Shown here: one piece after another, positions 35,485 to 46,517 of the stretch
Position numbering within the stretch: the stretch's first letter is position 1
Layout: each line of letters opens with the position of its first letter
Assembly: GCA_022315425.1 (NCBI GenBank)
Contig: JAIUPT010000028.1
Location: 434,001 to 498,000 of the forward strand
Direction of reading: 5' to 3'
Source: Pseudevernia furfuracea
Lineage: Eukaryota > Ascomycota > Lecanoromycetes > Lecanorales > Parmeliaceae
DNA length: 64,000 nucleotides
Made by a program: the position numbers and the translations under genes
The notes under the pieces: generated by a model
What the model was told of the DNA's origin: nothing
Database searches by the model: none
What the model saw: only the letters and a program-made list of their open reading frames with translations

Positions 35485-36195
35485 CGATGCTTGATCTCTG
35501 AAGAGTTTATAGACTCTCTTGATCGACGATCGAGCTTCTTTCTTAAGCTCTATTTCGTAATTAATAGAGCGATAAGAAGAGAGTTTGTTAGCTTTAATAG
35601 AATTTTAAACGTCTAGTCACTTATAATAGAACTGCGAAACTCTACTTCTTAGTTGCTTTATGATAAGAGGTTTCTTTCTCAGCTTGTAAAAGAACTTTTT
35701 ATAATCTTTCGCTATAACGACTATCAGATCGACTATGAACTTCTTTTGTTTATAAGTGTTATCTTCTAAAGAGACACTTAGCTTCTCGAAATCGTGAGAT
35801 CATATGACGATCACTTTATTTGAGAATCTTTCTGTTATTCTTATAAAGACGTAAGCAGAGACTTTCGCTATATTCTCTATTATAGATAATTTTAAGTGAA
35901 ATAATAATATCGACTTGATAAGAGATGAAGTTACGCTATGAATAGTTATTAATTTGTTATATCGCAAACAATTTGATATGCAATAATTAGATTTGAGTGT
36001 TATTGTTCGATCTTCGAGTTCGAGAGAAGAATTATGTTGTTTTAATCATGACATGTCGAGAATTATGTCGAAGCGTTCTAGTTTAGTAATCAGACATTAT
36101 ATCTTCTCGACATGATCACTCAAGATGTATTGCATTAAGATCATATAAGTAATGTTAAGAACAAACTTATTATTAACTAAGCGTAGCTTATAAGA

Positions 36196-37103
36196 CTAAA
36201 AGAGAGTTATATGTAATAAATGATTCTTCTTTACGAAGACGACGTCAACGAAGCTTGACGCTAACGCTTCGATATCTATAAGACAAATTGTGTCTTTGAT
36301 CTCACCTTTTATGAGAACTTTGCTGAGAAAATCTAATTGTCGCTCTTTCTGTAGAGATGCTTCTGTGACGACGACGTAGATAGATAATAAGACGTAGACG
36401 AGAGTCTCTTCTTTCTCAAGTTTCTGAATTCTATTACGCACTTTAACTTCTAGATCTCTAATCGCGACTTGATCAGAGATATCTAGTTTTTCGCATCTGT
36501 TATTGAAAGCTCTGATGTATTCTCGATATCAGCGATCTTAAGTATAACTTCAACTTGTTCTTTATTAAGAGGAGGTGCGTTCTTATAGAGTGCGTTATCT
36601 TTCTCAGAGCGATAATCTATTTATAGACATTTAAAGCATCTTCTCTTCTTTCGAATTCTATTCATCAATGACTTTGAATACTTATAGTCACGAAGTTTAT
36701 TGTCTTCACTGTCTTTCTCAGTGAAGAACATTTCTCGATTAAAGATATTAGAACGTGTCTGCTTGATCGTCTTCTTCTCTTTATTCTCTGCGATAGTGTT
36801 ATTAATCTGCTTTAGATTCAGATTCAGTTTTCGCAAGTAATCGATCAAGTCTCGATACGTTGTGAACGTTTATTCAGTCAGCTTGTACTTCAGACGATTA
36901 AAGATCAATCGAATAAGATTAGAGATCTTAATAACGTCGAAGAACTTCAGCGATGTTATAATAGCACTGAAGCGAGCATAGAAGGTTTCGAAAGATTTCT
37001 TCTTATCGATCATGTTCATTCCGAACTTGGGATCGTTGAGTTGTGCATTCGATTTAGAAATCTTGTCGTATATTTCGAACATGTTGTCGAGTTCTGTAAT
37101 CAT
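36196..37103 (-). pseudogene. Gag, zinc knuckle and protease region of element C
   Basis: 37,103-36,870 (minus) reads MITELDNMFEIYDKISKSNA and FETFYARFSAIITSLKFFDV, a gag capsid-type segment. 36,848-36,621 ends in RIRKKRRCFKCL, the start of a CCHC zinc knuckle. 36,441-36,196 corresponds to the protease-proximal region. Upstream gag lies in degraded frames to about 38,400. Confidence 0.65.
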
Positions 37104-38430
37104 CTCCTTCGCCGTCTGATAGAGATTTAAATATCTAAAATTCGCTCGAGTCTTGATAATCTCGAAAGCGATCGACTTGTAGTAATCGCGAATGTATTTA
37201 ATCTTGTCTCGTTCAGTTGAAAAGAGTATTATATTTTGTCTGAACTTCTTATTAAGGTGGAGAACTCAACGTTCTCATTGATTCTTATCACGATCTTCGT
37301 GAAAGTCAGTCACGTCTGAATAGCGCTTATTGATGTTCGTCTCTTCGACCTAATGCGAGACGATAACTGACGTCAGATCTCTGTTACTGTATGAGTTACT
37401 GAGAGGAGAAATTACACTCATGTGAGTGTTAAGAGAAGAATAAGACTGAGGCTGATTGAAGATAGGTCTTCGACGATGATAAGAGTCTGTAGAGTTATTT
37501 TCTTTATCTGAGTCTTCGTCTGTTTCTCCCTTATCGGTTTATATCGTCAATTTCAATTTGAGTCGTTCGTTTTTCTTCGAGAGGTCTTTAGCTTTCTTGC
37601 GATACTTATCGCGTAGTCGACGAAGTCGAGCGAAGTTGATTAGTTCTGTTTCTAGCTTCGTATTCGTTATATCTGCGAAGTTAATCTGCGACAGCGACTT
37701 CGCTTTGAAATTAGCTATCTCTTATCAAGCTTCTTATTCTGTTGACGAAGAAGGTCAATGTTATTGCTAACAACGCGAAAGTTGTTAAGTATGCGATTAA
37801 GTGCATCGCATTATTTCTTCGAAGCCTCGATAGCGCTTCGCTGAAAGTCTTATATTGTTTAAATAGTGACGAGAACTGCTTTATTCTTCGCTTCATCAGT
37901 GAGTATTACTTTATTTTTATACTCTTTAGATATAAGAATATATCGTATAAAGCGCTAACGACGCTTTCCCTTATGTCTGCTCGAAGTCTTTAACTTAGAG
38001 TGAAATGAATTGATCTCTTCTTCTACGAAGAAGAATAACGTCGAGACGAGACGTCTAACGTAAGTATCATCGTTAGAATTCTCGTTATGATGTTAAGAGT
38101 AACTATCTCTCTTAATCGTTTGACTCTGTGTTAAGTCTATCTCAACAGACTTAACGAGCTTCTGTGATGTTATGAAGACTCCGCTTAAGGGTCTAACTGT
38201 GATAGTAGGTCTTTGCGAAGCTCTACTCTCAGAGAACGTTTCTATAAAAGGTTTCATCGAATCTCTATCTTCAACGCTGAGATTCAGTCTGGTCAGATTG
38301 AGAGTTATAAAAGAATTTCTTCTCGATCACTCGTCGTCCTTTGACTGTGACTATCGTATTGTTGTGTTAAGATACGTTTTCAACTCTTAAGTAGGTCGCG
38401 ACTGCTTCAAAAGAAGAATAGTTAATATTA

Positions 38431-38653
38431 TGTTAGAAACTTGACATAGAGCTGAACTAGCGATGTGATGTTATGTATAAATAGAATATTAACTATGTAG
38501 AGTAATTACAAGAAGTGCTTTGTGCGTATCAAAGTAATGCTTCACTGCGAAGTTAACGGATATAACTCGTAGGGCTGAGGCTAGCCGACCAGCCTAGAGT
38601 ATAACACAGCAAGCAAGCAGATAAGTCAGTCGTTATGAGCTAGAATCGTGACA
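38431..38653 (-). mobile_element. 5' LTR of element C
   Basis: 223 bp, on the plus strand TGTTAGAAACTTGACATAGA...AATCGTGACA. Followed by CCTGG, the target duplication, and then by the last 8 bp of the B3 LTR. Confidence 0.9.
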
Positions 38654-38666
38654 CCTGGTTCTAACA

Positions 38667-38808
38667 CGAATCACTCTTTAATATTAATTATATTAATAAT
38701 AATAATAATAAGAAGAAGAAGAGTGCTGAGAATATAATACGTAATTCGCTTTCGTTATTAATATAATTAATAATCTATCTTCTAATTAAGAATTAAGAGA
38801 CGTATATA
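38667..38808 (+). mobile_element. hAT relic H (right part) with AAT/AAG microsatellite
   Basis: Continues the hAT sequence interrupted at 29,261. It aligns with 60,640-60,500 on the minus strand, including the run of ATTAATAATAATAATAAT and GAAGAAGAAGA (about 38,690-38,722). Confidence 0.75.
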
Positions 38809-39013
38809 TGTCAGGATTAGTACAGAGTCAAGTCATATAGGTGTATAGAATGAGACAACTAGATACAGAACAACTATGTACTGAAAGGAAGACCATATAT
38901 GTATGGCGGAGTGAACCTGCCAAGACACGCTAAGCCTAAAAGGGATAGTGTGTCAATAAAGAAATGCTAACACAGGCAGGTGTCATCAAGGGATGCGAAG
39001 TACGCTCGTAACA
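38809..39013 (-). mobile_element. Solo family A LTR
   Basis: 205 bp, on the plus strand TGTCAGGATTAGTACAGAG...CTCGTAACA, the reverse complement of family A LTRs. It is barely RIP-mutated. The flanks (ATATA and AGAAT) do not match, and the sequences to left and right belong to different elements. Confidence 0.85.
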
Positions 39014-39384
39014 AGAATATCAAGTATTTCGCTTAAATATTTAAATTACTTTAACGTCTAAAGATCGAATTATTAAAGCGTTCTTCGACTTCGAATAAAC
39101 GTCTTTAAAAAAAAATTCTTAAGAACGATTAAGATTATTCTTATTACGAAGAAAATCGAAGTATTTAAAATCTTATAAACACTTATAAAAGACGTTAATT
39201 ATAGAGATATATCTATATTATTACGACTCGAATCGTTAATTATATATCGATCTTAATGAATCGAAGAGATATAAATTCGAAGTAATAATATATCACGTAT
39301 TAAGCGACTAAAGATCGTATAATGAAATCTTTTTTTATGACTCGAAACGAATAAGTCTATATAATAATTAATAATATATATTAA
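39014..39384 (+). pseudogene. Gypsy RNase H fragment
   Basis: Plus-strand relic in which YYYDSNRQLYIDLNESKRYK-like sequence (stop read as Gln) resembles the start of gypsy RNase H (DP.R.LYIDLDASK..GFG), followed by IIYHVLSD and SYNEIFFYDSKRI. It is cut by the Helitron at 39,385. Confidence 0.5.
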
Positions 39385-42300
39385 TCAGTATATATAAAAG
39401 AATAAGACAGGGCTGAGCTAAAAAATCTTATATTTGTATGTGCAGCGAGCTGTAGTCAATGTAAATCTCGACAGATCTACGCTTTTTGATTAGACTCGCT
39501 TTATCAGCTCGCTAGATCTCTCGAGCGCCCTCATCAAAAAATTTGATGAGATCTTTTCGCAACTTCAATTATTTTATATTCTTAACATATAATTTTCTTT
39601 TAAACTCTCAAATTATAGAGCTAAATTTACGTATTCTAATATTATAAAAATTATCAAATTCGATCTACTATTTGTGATTTAAATTGACACTCGAATATAT
39701 TGACGTTCAAATGCGTTCGAAATCGAAACATATTTCTTTCGCATCTGTTTATCTGTAATTATTCTTTTATCACTCTATCAATCTATCAATTGTTATAGAT
39801 ATAAATGCATTCGTCATTAATAACTCTCGCTTTTATATTTTTAGATCTGTTAGACATCTATATCTCTTCTGCCCGTCTCTTACAGCTCATATTAACGCGT
39901 TCAGACGATCTCTAAGCGAATCTATCATCGTCGATAATCGAGACAAGAGATCAGCTATCACATCTCTTAACAAGGGTGAAAGACTCTCAAAGAGGTCACG
40001 AACGAACTCACAGTTATCGAGTTCATCTCTACTCTCTTCTCAAGTTAGTATTTCAGCCTCAGACGCGTTCTCGTCGCCCCCTTTTCAAACCTCTTAAGAC
40101 GCGTCATATTCTTCTACAGAGAATCAAGAAGTCAATGAAGAAGCACTTGATGTAGATTCTATAGAAGAATCGTTAAAAGACATATCGAATAACTTCTTTG
40201 AAGATATAGAGCTTATATCGAATAACTTCTTTAAAGATATAGAGCTTTTAGACGATCTATCATCTTTCAGCCCTTACTTGAGTCCCTCGCAGCCTTCAGC
40301 ACGGCTTCGACGCTATATTGCACGACATCCTTACACAGAAGAACCGAAGCGTCACTATTTGAGTTTCATGAATGTCATTTGTAATCGTTGCGACGTCGCG
40401 TTCTTTAAGAATAAGACTAAGAGATGATGCTGTGACAAGGAAAACATCGAGATCGCTGAGTCTGAAACAGTTATTAAGAAAGATTAGTCTGAGAAGAACG
40501 ACTCGGTCTTTAAAACGCGTGTAAACGACTCAGCGAACTCAGTAAATCAGGACGAGAATATTATAAATAAGATTCTGCACTCTTTGAAATTAGAAACGAT
40601 TATCCTCATCGACGACTGCAAGGAATTTCGCCGTCACAGCGTTCAATATAATAATGTCGCCTTCATAATCTCACAGTAGATCACTATAAATTATGCTGTT
40701 GCATCATATACGTGCAAAGTTCAGAGAGCAATTATCACTCACATGTTCGCTCTGACGTCGTCTGAGGGTGAAAAGTCGACATTTGATCAAATCTACATTA
40801 TGAATAACACTCAGAAACAGACTATATATCGATATGATCTTCTTTCGATACTTCTTTCAGTGCTAATAGACACGCCTAGACACGACTTCAACGAGAATAT
40901 CAGTCAACCTCTTCATCGCAAAATCGCTAGACATCTGAGAGACATCAATTCATATATTCAATTTCTCAAGTCTACGAGTGACAGACTAATAAACGAGATC
41001 AATATTCAGAACTACAAGCTGCTTCACGAAAACTCGAATCATTATGATGCACGAATCTACAATCGTTCTACTTCGAATAAGATTACTATTGCATAAGAAG
41101 GTGATGCGAATAACTCTCTGAGTGTATCTGTGACTAAAGACGTGTTGATAGAGACTCAGAGTGATGAGAGATACAGTGTTTTATACTAATATTCAGTCTA
41201 TATGTTATTACGCTATTCTCTCATCTTCTTATTCGACGAATCGTTCTGACACTATAATATCTCGAATATCAGTCATGCAATGAGAGAAAGCCTTCATGTT
41301 CGACGAATTAGGTCTGACGAATAGTCTCTACGAGTAACGAGTCGAATCGACAGAGATGACTTTACACGCGTTATTATCGCCTTATTCTATAAGTATAAGA
41401 TGTCTTTCTTTCGTCTTACACGATCACTAACTATGTGTGCATAGATATCTTATACAAATTCGACGAGATAGATTTAATCGACTTCTTCACTGCGGACGAC
41501 TGCTATAACATTTCGTCTGCGATGCATACGTGGCTATAGAAAGCAATCGACTTCAATGGGTCAAGATTAATCAAAGAACGATACGCTCTGAGTCATATCA
41601 AGTGGTTCGCGAGGCTCAAGAGACTGAGGTCACTACTGACAACGAGGCTGACAAGCAACGAATCGTTCTTTCTTTCAGCTACTATGAAGGCTCACGATTC
41701 ATAAAACAGCTATATCAAAACGTCATTGCCCTATCTACGAAGTTCGATCGATTAGACTTCTTTATCACGTTCATCTGTAATCTCAATTAAAAGAAGATTA
41801 AGAAGAATCTTCTATTAGACGAACGACTCACTAATCGCTCGAATCTGATCGCTAGAGTGTTCAATTAGAAGCTGAGGGCTCTATAGCACGATATCAGAAA
41901 GAAGAAGATTCTTGATGAGTTCTACTGTTCTTTTATAGTCGTTGTAAATCTTCTTTCACCTCTCGTTCCCTTAGTTCAATAAATAGTTAACGATATGTTA
42001 GTCAGACTGTTAGTGTAGGTTCTAAATCGTCTCTGAGAGTCTTTCTGACACGATTCAGAGCCCTTATACGCAGTAAACTCTGTCAGTTAGCTCTGCGATA
42101 TCGTCAAAAAATTTCTTTTATCTCAAGATCCCGATCTACGAACGATTGAATTTTTATATAGCTCTAATTCTAACTAATTTTTGCTCTATTAGATCGAATT
42201 TTAGCATATATCTACATTATAGAGTTTCAAAAAAGAGGTCTTTCGTATGCTCATATTCTCATTATATTGCACCCTAAGAATCGAATCCTCAGCGCAGCTA

Positions 42301-45300
42301 AGATAGACGCGACTATCAGTGCTGAGATATCGAATACACGTCTATATTCGAATCTCTTTGCTATCGTGACCAGATATATACTTCACGACAATTGCAGTCA
42401 TTATGTCATCACTAAAATAGGTGCGATCCCGCCCTGCTGGGACTCGAATAAGAACGAATACAGTAAGCGATTTTCGAAGGTCTTCTATGATCAGACTGTC
42501 TTTCAGTCGAACTTCGAATATCTTACGTATCGTCGACGTAGATCTGCTGCGACCTCAGAGAATGAATTCAAGCAGAATTGCTGAGTGATGCTCTATAGTC
42601 TCTATCTATCGATCAAATATAACGCTCACATCAACGTTGAGATCTGTGTTAACGTCAAGACGTGCAAATATATCTTTAAGTATGTTCACAAGGGCAGCGA
42701 TCGAGTCAGCCTTCGAATAATACGCGAGAACGACAACAGAGATTAGAACACTGCAGGTCTAGACTCAGTGAACGAGGTTTAAGAGTATCGAGACGCACGA
42801 TGAGTAGACTCTGCGAAGATCTGTTGAAGAATATTTGATTTCAAACTGCACGATCAAGATCTTAAGATAAAACGATTAAATCTTCATCTTTCTAATGATC
42901 AAAATATTCAATTCGACGACGACGTTAATCTCGCGAAGATAGTTGAGAAAAGCAGCGAGCGTCAAATCAAATTGTTGACCTTCTTTGAACTCAATTAAAA
43001 GCGTTAACGATAACGAGACGTATAAGATCTCTTCTATATCGATCTATCGAATCGATACGTCTGAATAAAGGGCTGGAATTCACGTCAGAGGTCTACGGAT
43101 ATTATTGCTCGCATATATTACATTAATTCGAACGCAGACGAACTCTTCTATCTTCGCTATCTTCTGTTAAACGTATCGAATTCTATATTCTTTAAGAATC
43201 TACGAACGATGAACGACAATATTATTTTCAGCTTTCATGATATCTGCACGATAAGAGGTCTATTACATAACGACGCGAAATGAGATCAGATCTTGAAGAA
43301 AGCAGGTGTCTAACAGGGTGAAGAATATTTACGAAGTCTCTTCGTGATGATTCTACTTAATTGTGAACTTAGTAATTCTTTGAATCTATAAAATAAGCAT
43401 AAAGAGAGATATGTTGATCAATTTCTTTGCTGCTCGAAAGCATCTCAAGTCTCAAGCGCGAGAAAATAATCGCGCTATTGAGATAACAAAACATCACGAA
43501 CTTCTTAAGTGTGATATTTTCGTATTTTTGATAATTGTTCTCTCAAAAATCTTTGCGCTAGACGTTTTTTTGATTTTCGACTCGCAAAATACATATCTCT
43601 CTTCTTTCACCTTGTCACATTTCAAATCAACTAACATATATTCTTCTTCTTTCAGTCTATCTGACGACTATCTTCACATTCTTCAGAGCGACTATCAAGA
43701 CCTCGCTATATCGAACGATGCGAACGACAGAAAAGACGTCGTTCACGACTTCTGTCTTCATTTGATTCAAATTCGCCTGGAGGAAAACAATATTAGCTTT
43801 ATAAGAGATGTTAGTCTAGTCGGTTTCGATCTATTAACAGTACAGCAAGACTACGAGAAGTATCATAATAACGATCGCAATAGACTCCTCCGCGAGAAAC
43901 AGAGCTATCAAATCGATACTTGAAATAAGATGTGAACGACTCTCAATGTCGATCAAATCGTTGTTATGAAGGCAATTTGAAACGTCGTTTCTAATAGAAA
44001 TGATCAACTCTTCTTTCTGAATGACTATAATGACATCGACAAGATTATGCTTTAAAACATCGTATTGCGTAGAGTTCGAGACGAGTTCAAGATGACTATT
44101 GCTGTGATCTCTTCTGACATCGCCGTTATTCTTCTTTAAAGTGAACGTATCGCTTATTTTCGCTTTAAGATATTTTTAAATGTTACTACTCAGTCTTCTT
44201 GCGCGATGTCAAAGACGTTCGACCTCGCTAAGTTATTTCTGATCACCGAGTTGATCTTTTGAGACGAAATTTCTATGCAAAATCGCTTCGATGTTAAGGT
44301 CGTTGATTATATACTTTAAGACGTTCGAAGTAACACTGCTCTCTTTGATGAAATAGTCACATACTTCTACGATGACTTTCGTCAAATTCTTTTAGTCGTT
44401 AAAAGCGCTGAGTCAGGCCGTCTCGCTCGATCTACGCTGAGAGCGTTCTATTTCTGAAGTCGCATTAGAATTCTTAGACTAATAGAAAATATGAGACTTC
44501 GAAATTCCAATTTGACTGATTAAGGTCGCACTGACATGAAGACTTTTGCTCAGAGTCTTTTGAATATAGATAACGATATCTTATCAAGTATCGAAGAACG
44601 AGAGATAGTCGATTAAGCTGTTGATTAACTATCGAGTGACTTTATTACTACACTAATTGATGCTATCTACGATGATCTTGATTCTCATCGAATAGCTGAG
44701 TTTTACACGTTCAGAGTTATTCTTTATATTCTTAACAAGAACGTCGCTCGATTTAATAGTTAAGTTCTTATCAAGTTTTCTGAAATCAAGATCGTCTATA
44801 ATAGTCGAGATGAAGTTGTTAATGAGGAAGATAACTTTCTTCTGTCTATCGAAACGATAAATATCTTCGAATCAGTCTCGCTTTCATCGCATCATCTGAA
44901 GTTAAAAGTGAACTGTGTGATTATGCTGCTGAGAAATCTAAAGTCTACTCAGAGTCTATGCAATAAGACACGTCTACAAGTCAAGAGTATTGAGTCTAAG
45001 ACACTCGATTGTCGTATTTTAGAGAACGAGCATAACGATAAACGACATTATATATCTCGCATCTCTCTCGCTTCACTCGATTCGAACAGTCTATATGCTT
45101 CATTTCGACGTGTTTAGTTCCCTATTCGTCTGACCTTCAACATAATCATTAACAAGTCGCAAGATCAATTCTTACAGCACGTCGACTTATGTCTACATCT
45201 CGAGATCTTCGCTCATGATTAGCTATATGTGACCCTCAGTCGAGTCATCAGCAAGATCGAGCTATTCATTATGATCTCAGACGATCTATCAAGAAAGCAA

Positions 45301-45622
45301 TCAAGTGTATCGACGAGGTGTATAAGAAACAAAGTAATTAGATAGATTCTTCTTTCGATAGCAACTGGGTAGCAGATAGCAGTAGAAGAAGTCGAATATC
45401 GTATAGTTGCAAATCAGAGTCCAGTTGAACTTAGAGTTAGAGCTTTCACTTGATTTTGCAGCGGTAGACATAGTCAAATATTATATAGTTGACAAATAGT
45501 CGAATGTCGTATAGTTGACAAATCAGAGTTCGATTTGAATTTGACTTAGAGTTAGAGTATGCGTCGCAAGCAATCTAATTTTTGTCTTAGAATCATAAAT
45601 TTAATTTATAAATATATATTAA
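39385..45622 (+). mobile_element. Helitron 1, full-length with decayed RepHel
   Basis: Begins TCAGTATATATAAAAGAATA directly after an A. It ends with a 17-nt near-palindrome (CATAAATTTAATTTATA, 45,594-45,610), 12 further bases finishing TTAA (a CTAA-type end after C-to-T change), and then a T. This fits the A|T insertion, 5' TC and 3' hairpin-CTRR rules of Helitrons. The body carries Rep and helicase relics on the plus strand. Length about 6.2 kb. Moderately RIP-mutated. Confidence 0.85.
39788..45350 (+). pseudogene. Helitron RepHel (HUH endonuclease-helicase) relic
   Basis: Domain order matches fungal Helitrons. The Helitron N-terminal region spans 40,600-41,096 (YRYDLLSILLSVLIDTPRHD ... HLRDINSYIQFLKS). 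The start of Rep lies at about 41,750-41,870 (FITFICNLN, then RSNLIARVFN). The HUH segment at about 42,226-42,270 reads EFQKRGLSYAHILIIL, where the first His of the usual PHAH is Tyr. The Cys-rich Rep end PPCWDSNKNEYSKRFSKVF is at 42,430. Helicase parts follow: a Walker A relic at about 44,010 (FFLNDYNDIDK for the usual FFLDGPGGTGK), motif II IFXDEIS at about 44,260, the late motifs RLTFNIIINKSQDQ at about 45,130 and QLYVTLSRV... at about 45,220-45,250. Both catalytic centres are therefore broken. Confidence 0.85.
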
Positions 45623-45637
45623 TTATTTATTAACAAC

Positions 45638-46517
45638 TTAGTTAAAAAAGCTAACTTCGAGAGTGTCTACGTTTAATAGTCTCAGACACTCTATTTAGAT
45701 ATTAATTCTAATAATTATCTCTTTCTTTATAGAGCTCGTTCTCGAGTCTCAAAGACAAAAATCGTAATATTTCTTAAAGAATCTTTGATTCGTATTAATA
45801 ATTTTTAAGAATATTCTTTGCTCGATCTCAAATTATTTAAGAATTTCGTATTCGATACTTTCGAGTAAAGCGTCTCGCTCGAATTCTTACTTAAATTCTT
45901 TAAAAACTTCTCGCGAAAATAAGATTATTTTCTTCACTTATTTTAGATCTGTGATCTCGTTATAACGTATTATAACTAATCTCAATTTGAGAACTTCTAT
46001 TCGAATTCTTCGAAACTTTTAAAACTTTTTATTCGATCTAAATATTTTAGATTCATATTATTTCGATATTTTAAGAGAATTACTTAGAGTCTCGTACTTA
46101 TACTCGATGCTTTTAAAACTTCTTATTCGTAACGAGTCTTTTATATAAAATATTTTGCTCGAAAGATTTATTTAAATAAAGCGTTTTATTCGAAACTATT
46201 TATTTTTTGTCTCGATAATAAAATTCTTTAAGTCGTTTTTAACTTCGAAGCTCTTTAAAATTTTAATTTTTTTTCTCTAAAAAAGTTCATTTCTAATCTT
46301 TTAAGATTTCGAACTTCGATTCTTATAGACTAAGCGTTTTATTCTCGATTAGTCGTTTAGACTAGACTTTCTTAATTACGCTTCGAGATAATCGATTAGA
46401 TCGACTCGAAAATCAAAGCGCAGATATTATTATTAGTAACTTAATTAAAAAAGCTAATCTCGAGAGTATTTACGATTAATAGTCTTAGATATTCTATTTG
46501 AATATTAATTCTAATAT
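45638..46517. repeat. Direct repeat pair with hairpin
   Basis: About 80 bp at 45,638-45,716 (TTAGTTAAAAAAGCTAACTT...) recurs at 46,433-46,517. In the first copy GAGTGTCT (45,659-45,666) and AGACACTC (45,686-45,693) form an 8-bp inverted pair; the second copy has the RIP-mutated equivalent. The roughly 700 bp between the copies is AT-rich and shows no recognisable product. They may be short LTRs or a duplicated small element. Confidence 0.5.

Larger units (their letters stand above)
31975..38653 (-). mobile_element. Ty3/gypsy element C, minus strand, nested in B3
   Basis: Two 223-bp LTRs (31,975-32,197 and 38,431-38,653) differ at few positions and are flanked by CCTGA (31,970-31,974) and CCTGG (38,654-38,658), a duplication with one G-to-A change. 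The internal region read on the minus strand carries gag, zinc knuckle, protease region, RT, RNase H and integrase. On the minus strand the purine tract GAAGGGGGGGGTAA abuts the 3' LTR at 32,198. Moderately RIP-mutated; many frames are still open for 70-150 codons. Confidence 0.9.
29262..38666 (+). mobile_element. Non-autonomous LTR element B3, interrupted by element C
   Basis: The 5' LTR is 29,262-29,443 (182 bp, TGTTACGGTCG...TTCTAACA). The 3' LTR is 31,801-31,974 plus 38,659-38,666, split by element C; the two pieces again add up to 182 bp. The 5-bp duplication CGAAT lies at 29,257-29,261 and 38,667-38,671. The internal region (29,444-31,800) has a gag-like relic, no pol, and the purine tract GGAGGGGGGTAG before the 3' LTR. 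The hAT copy at 60,640 preserves the empty site with a single CGAAT. Less RIP-mutated than B1 and B2. Confidence 0.9.

Noticed and set aside
43411..43923. 170-codon frame considered as a separate gene
   Set aside because: It is the segment of the Helitron protein between Rep and helicase, in the expected order and frame context.
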